The notes under the pieces are model-generated. The model made no database searches and had not been told where the DNA came from. It saw only the letters and a list, made by a program, of their open reading frames with translations. The translations under genes and the position numbers were made by a program. From Flavobacteriales bacterium UBA5040 (lineage in GTDB: Bacteria > Bacteroidota > Bacteroidia > Flavobacteriales > Weeksellaceae): 64,000 nt of DNA. Of the stretch, positions 60,723-64,000 are shown piece after piece. The first letter of the stretch is position 1; each line of letters starts with the position of its first letter. Location: assembly GCA_002415135.1 (NCBI GenBank), contig DIBY01000016.1:239524-303523 (forward strand), given 5' to 3'.

Positions 60723-62069
60723 TTATTTTAGATACGTTTTAAGTTCACCTTTCGATTTGTAGTACTGGATCTCTGCAATTTTATAATCCAGGATCGCATT
60801 GCTATAATTATTTTTCGCCTCTACCAAAGCATTTTCAGCCTCCAGTAAATCAGTAAGCGTTGCTAAACCGTATTGGTAATTACTTTTGGTATTGGCAGCT
60901 ACTGTTTCGGCAAGTCCAACATTTGCTTTTTGACTGTCTAAAGCCAAAAGACTGTTTTCAATTTGCGACTTCGCATTTTGATAAGATAAGTCTAAACCGA
61001 GTTTGGTATCTTTAATATCAACCTCTAATTTATCCAGTTCTATCTGCGCCATGGCCACTCTGGCTTTCGTTGCAAAACCATTAAAAATTGGAATATTAAC
61101 GCCTAAAGTAATGGCAGAATAATCGGACCAGAAAACACCGCTTTTTTCACCATGAGTCAACGGAAACTTATCTCCCAATCCTTGATAACTGTAATTCGCA
61201 TTTAAGCTGACCGTCGGATAATATGCCGCTTCAACTGCCTGTTTATTGAATTCTAACAATTCTCTTTGTTTTGAAAGTAGTTGAACTTCAGTTCTGGAAT
61301 CAGTCGCTGCAGTGTTATCTAATAAATGTGGAGTGATCTCCATATCTGCTTTCACCAACTCGATATCAGTTTCGATAGGCATTCCCATGTAAAACTTCAA
61401 GGCATTTTCGGCTTGATTAATTCCGTTTTGTTGCTGGGTTAAAATCGTGCTGATGTTGGTAAGATTCACGTTCGTTCGATCCAGATCTACTTTTTTAGCC
61501 AAACCATTATCAAACAAACTTTTGATTACATTTCTGGCTTTCTCCGTACTGGTGAAACTGCTTTCTAAAGTTTCTCTTTTTTGCTGAATCGTAAAAACTT
61601 CGAAGTACGCATTGGAAACTCTTTCTATAATTTGCTCTTCCGTTAACTGTGCATTAAGCTGGTAAAATTCTTTGGTTGATTTTGCCGCTTTCAGTCCAAT
61701 AAATACTTTTTGATTAAAGACTGCTTGAGACAATTGCAAACCTGCACCTGCATTCCATTTCTGTCCGAAAGAAATCAGTTGAATATTACTTGGTCCACCA
61801 CTAAATGCACCTACATCCAAAGCAGATTTTTGCAATAGCGGATTATAGGTAAGATTGGCAACCCCTGAAATTTGAGGCAATGCATTGGACTTCGCTTCCA
61901 TTATTTGGTAATCGGAATTCCGAACATCCAGTTTTGCCTTCAGCGCTTCGGCTTTATTTTGAAGCGCGTACTCTATGGCTTGTTTTAAAGTCACCGTCTC
62001 CTGCGCTTTCAATCCGGTGATCGAAACTGCAAAGAGGGCAACGAAAGCCATTTTTCTCCAATTGGTCAT
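60723..62069 (-). CDS. TolC family outer-membrane channel
   Basis: A 448-residue outer-membrane efflux protein with a signal peptide (cleavage after GLKA-QE near residue 22). It has two repeats of the long helical barrel (QAIEYALQNKAEALKAKLDV, then YQYGLATLTDLLEAENALVEAKNNY). The outer duct of the pump. It lies between the TetR gene (81 bp upstream) and the adaptor gene (59 bp downstream) on the same strand. Confidence 0.93.
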   Translation of the reverse strand: MTNWRKMAFVALFAVSITGLKAQETVTLKQAIEYALQNKAEALKAKLDVRNSDYQIMEAKSNALPQISGVANLTYNPLLQKSALDVGAFSGGPSNIQLISFGQKWNAGAGLQLSQAVFNQKVFIGLKAAKSTKEFYQLNAQLTEEQIIERVSNAYFEVFTIQQKRETLESSFTSTEKARNVIKSLFDNGLAKKVDLDRTNVNLTNISTILTQQQNGINQAENALKFYMGMPIETDIELVKADMEITPHLLDNTAATDSRTEVQLLSKQRELLEFNKQAVEAAYYPTVSLNANYSYQGLGDKFPLTHGEKSGVFWSDYSAITLGVNIPIFNGFATKARVAMAQIELDKLEVDIKDTKLGLDLSYQNAKSQIENSLLALDSQKANVGLAETVAANTKSNYQYGLATLTDLLEAENALVEAKNNYSNAILDYKIAEIQYYKSKGELKTYLK

Positions 62070-62150
62070 TTTATATTTTTGTTATTTATTACAGATTATT
62101 ATTGAGTTTACTTGCTTTAAAAGGAAATAATCCTAAGACAAAATTAAACT

Positions 62151-62753
62151 CTATTTTTGCTGAAGACTTTTAAGAACTTCTTTCCCCTTTTCATTCGTGA
62201 TCGCGTTGATGTAAAGCATAAGTGCCTCCTGCACGAAATATTCCCGTTCAATCACTTCTGTATCAAAAAACGGCGAACTGTCGTAAGACATCACAAGTTG
62301 GAAGAAAATTTTCGCATAGATTTCTAGGTTAAAATCTTCGCGGTAAAGACCCTGCTTTCTTCCTTTTTCAATATTGTGAACTAATACTTCTGAAAACTTT
62401 GCAGAAAAATTCAACATGTGTTTGTGGAAAATCCCGGGATAATATTTCAACAATTGGCGGATCAGAATATTATTGTTAGAGTGAGAAACCTTGTCGATTT
62501 CCTCATCTCTGCAAAACATTCTTTCAATGGCATTTTCGATATTATCATCCAAATACTGAAGTCGGTTTATGACCTCTTCCAATTTATGTTTCAACACTTC
62601 TTCTAATAATTCCTCTTTATTTTTATACTTCTGATAAAGGGTTTTCTTAGATATTCCAAACTCTTTTGCAATCTCATCCATCGTCACAGATTTCGCTCCG
62701 TTTTCAATGAAAAGTTCTGCTGCTTTGCTTAATAAAATTGTTTTTTCGTCCAT
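62151..62753 (-). CDS. TetR family transcriptional regulator
   Basis: With the ATG at 62753 the protein has 200 residues and begins MDEKTILLSKAAELFIENGAKSVTMDEIA. The TetR helix-turn-helix ends in GISKKTLYQKYKNKEELL, and the C-terminal ligand domain is unassigned. Twenty more codons are open upstream but contain the promoter (TATCTTTG at 62764-62771). As the first gene of the efflux operon it probably represses its own transcript until a pump substrate binds. Confidence 0.9.
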   Translation of the reverse strand: MDEKTILLSKAAELFIENGAKSVTMDEIAKEFGISKKTLYQKYKNKEELLEEVLKHKLEEVINRLQYLDDNIENAIERMFCRDEEIDKVSHSNNNILIRQLLKYYPGIFHKHMLNFSAKFSEVLVHNIEKGRKQGLYREDFNLEIYAKIFFQLVMSYDSSPFFDTEVIEREYFVQEALMLYINAITNEKGKEVLKSLQQK

Positions 62754-62763
62754 ATTTCGGGGC

Positions 62764-62771
62764 CAAAGATA
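62764..62771 (-). promoter_or_regulatory. Promoter of the TetR-efflux operon
   Basis: TATCTTTG on the minus strand matches TAnnTTTG, with a TTG 18 bases upstream as the -33 element. It is the best promoter in the window and fixes the TetR start at 62753, with a leader of only about 5 bases. Confidence 0.7.
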
Positions 62772-62996
62772 CAAAAGAAAACTTAAAAACAAAATTAGTT
62801 TCCAAGTTTTCATAGATAATGGTTCCGATAGATGAAATTAATAATGATGACCGTAAGGTTGATTAATACGCAAATTTTAAAAAGCAATTTCAACGATTTT
62901 AGTGTATTTCGTTGAGGACGAATCCTCTTTAAGTTTTATTGAAATAAAATAGACTGATTTTTAGCAGGATTCACCAAAGATGAACACGGACCACTA

Positions 62997-63701
62997 TTAT
63001 AGATTTAATAACAGATCGGGACTATCTGTGGTGACGAAATCAATTCCTTGTTTTCTAAGCTGCTTAAAAATTTCAATATCATTGACCGTCCAGGAATTGG
63101 TCATTAATCCCAGATCTTTTGCGTGTGAAATCAAAGTTGGATTTTTCAGGAAAATAGAATAATGATAATCTATTCCATCAAATCCTTTTTCTTTTATTTG
63201 TGAAGGTGACAGGTCTCCGTTCAAATAGTGTATTTTAAACACAGGCTCTTCTTTTTTAAGGTGTTCACAAATATTTAAACTGAATGAAATAAATTCGGTT
63301 TGTGATTCCAATTGCAGCTCTTTAACCAATTGACTTGTTTTTTTTACCAACTCATTTTCCTTAGCTTTTGAACTAATTGGTTTCAGTTCGACCATTAATT
63401 TTAAAGAAGAATTCTCCTTTCCTTTTTCCAAATATTTCTTTAAAGTTGGAATATTTTCGCCATTGTCTAGTTTCAGTTTTTGTAAATCTGCAAAGATGGA
63501 TTCTGAAATTTCCATGGTTCCATGATACTCGTCGTGATAAACGATCAGCACACCATCTTTTGACATTCGAACATCGCACTCTATTCCGTAAATATTTAAT
63601 TTCTGAGCATTTGCTAAAGCTTGAAGGGAATTTTCTGCGGTTGGAGGATTCGTTTGCCAGTACCCTCGATGCGCGATGATTTTAGTTTTTGCTTGCATCA
63701 T
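62997..63701 (-). CDS. Glycerophosphodiester phosphodiesterase
   Basis: A 234-residue cytoplasmic enzyme of the GDPD family, which splits glycerophosphodiesters into glycerol 3-phosphate and an alcohol. The active-site motifs are IIAHRGYWQTNPPTAENS, GIECDVRMSKDGVLIVYHDE and LMVELKP. No signal peptide. Two adjacent ATGs make the start uncertain by one codon. It is monocistronic. Confidence 0.92.
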   Translation of the reverse strand: MMQAKTKIIAHRGYWQTNPPTAENSLQALANAQKLNIYGIECDVRMSKDGVLIVYHDEYHGTMEISESIFADLQKLKLDNGENIPTLKKYLEKGKENSSLKLMVELKPISSKAKENELVKKTSQLVKELQLESQTEFISFSLNICEHLKKEEPVFKIHYLNGDLSPSQIKEKGFDGIDYHYSIFLKNPTLISHAKDLGLMTNSWTVNDIEIFKQLRKQGIDFVTTDSPDLLLNL

Positions 63702-64000
63702 GAATGAATTTTGAATCTTTTAAATGTTTTTTTTTAACCGCAAAAGGGACCAAAGACAAATACAAAAATAAAGATTTTCAAAAGAAGGCAAAATGTAAAA
63801 ACCTTATTTCATGGTGATTTTGAAGACTGTTGAATTACAATAATTTAAACACATTAGTCCCATTAGTTTTAGGAAAAAAAACTTTTAAAAGTTCACATTA
63901 ATTTCGAAAATCAAAGATTTTCAAATTGATATTCTAAATATTTATAAAGTAAGAACGAAATCTTAGGTGACTAAGGTGGTTTTATAAAAAAACAAAAGCG
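63702..64000. other. Right-hand end without a gene
   Basis: AT-rich sequence with a short ACCGCAAAAGGGACCAAAGAC stretch near 63735 that recalls the GCAAAG repeats. I see no coding frame or hairpin. Confidence 0.4.

Overview
This window is chromosomal DNA from a low-GC member of the Bacteroidota, most probably the family Weeksellaceae (Chryseobacterium / Kaistella / Epilithonimonas type). The reasons are AT-rich sequence, Bacteroidota-type -7 promoter boxes (TAnnTTTG) upstream of many genes, few Shine-Dalgarno sites, a subclass A2 class A beta-lactamase of the CIA/CGA kind, and typical flavobacterial families such as the ResB-CcsA fusion, TIGR02757, DUF2490, DUF1684 and META lipoproteins. I see no rRNA, tRNA, insertion sequence, prophage or CRISPR array. 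Gene content is mostly housekeeping.

Layout. 0-8.5 kb (minus strand): the start of a membrane protein cut by the window edge, a GH63-type glucosidase, an SDR dehydrogenase, a DUF1684 lipoprotein, a small unknown protein, malate:quinone oxidoreductase, a hemolysin III-like membrane protein and GpsA. 8.7-12 kb (plus): an M23 peptidase and topoisomerase III. 12-20 kb (minus): a membrane protein with an acidic coiled coil, TIGR02757, a repeat-containing secreted protein, RNase Z, the 1089-aa cytochrome c assembly fusion, a PH-like protein and Pcm. 20-27.8 kb (plus): a compact run of Gfo/Idh/MocA oxidoreductase, alpha/beta hydrolase, beta-lactamase, M23 peptidase, 3-hydroxyacyl-CoA dehydrogenase, phosphoethanolamine transferase and a multi-spanning membrane protein, then a small acidic protein. 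27.9-34.9 kb (minus): META lipoprotein, PheT, DnaN, DUF2490 and a TonB-dependent receptor.

35-48.5 kb is rich in DNA repair genes: UvrA, a photolyase-type FAD-binding protein whose only plausible full-length start codon is ATA, a bacterial (6-4) photolyase-like protein that has lost its iron-sulfur cysteines, an M28 peptidase, a DnaE2-like polymerase, a Y-family polymerase, and a divergent XRE-S24 (LexA-like) regulator. A perfect 19-bp palindrome lies at the regulator's start codon. I read the last three genes as a self-regulated, damage-inducible translesion cassette.

48.6-55.8 kb (plus): SlyD, a double-META lipoprotein, an esterase, MscS, DUF2254 and Tex. 56.4-62.8 kb (minus): a TetR-TolC-adaptor-RND efflux operon. 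The window ends with a glycerophosphodiester phosphodiesterase.

The least explained structure is intergenic. Five hairpin elements fall into two related groups; the stem sequences differ between copies but remain self-complementary. One copy carries an exact 20-bp palindromic insertion. A third repeat family (GCAAAG-rich) occupies the gaps near 46.3 and 55.9 kb.
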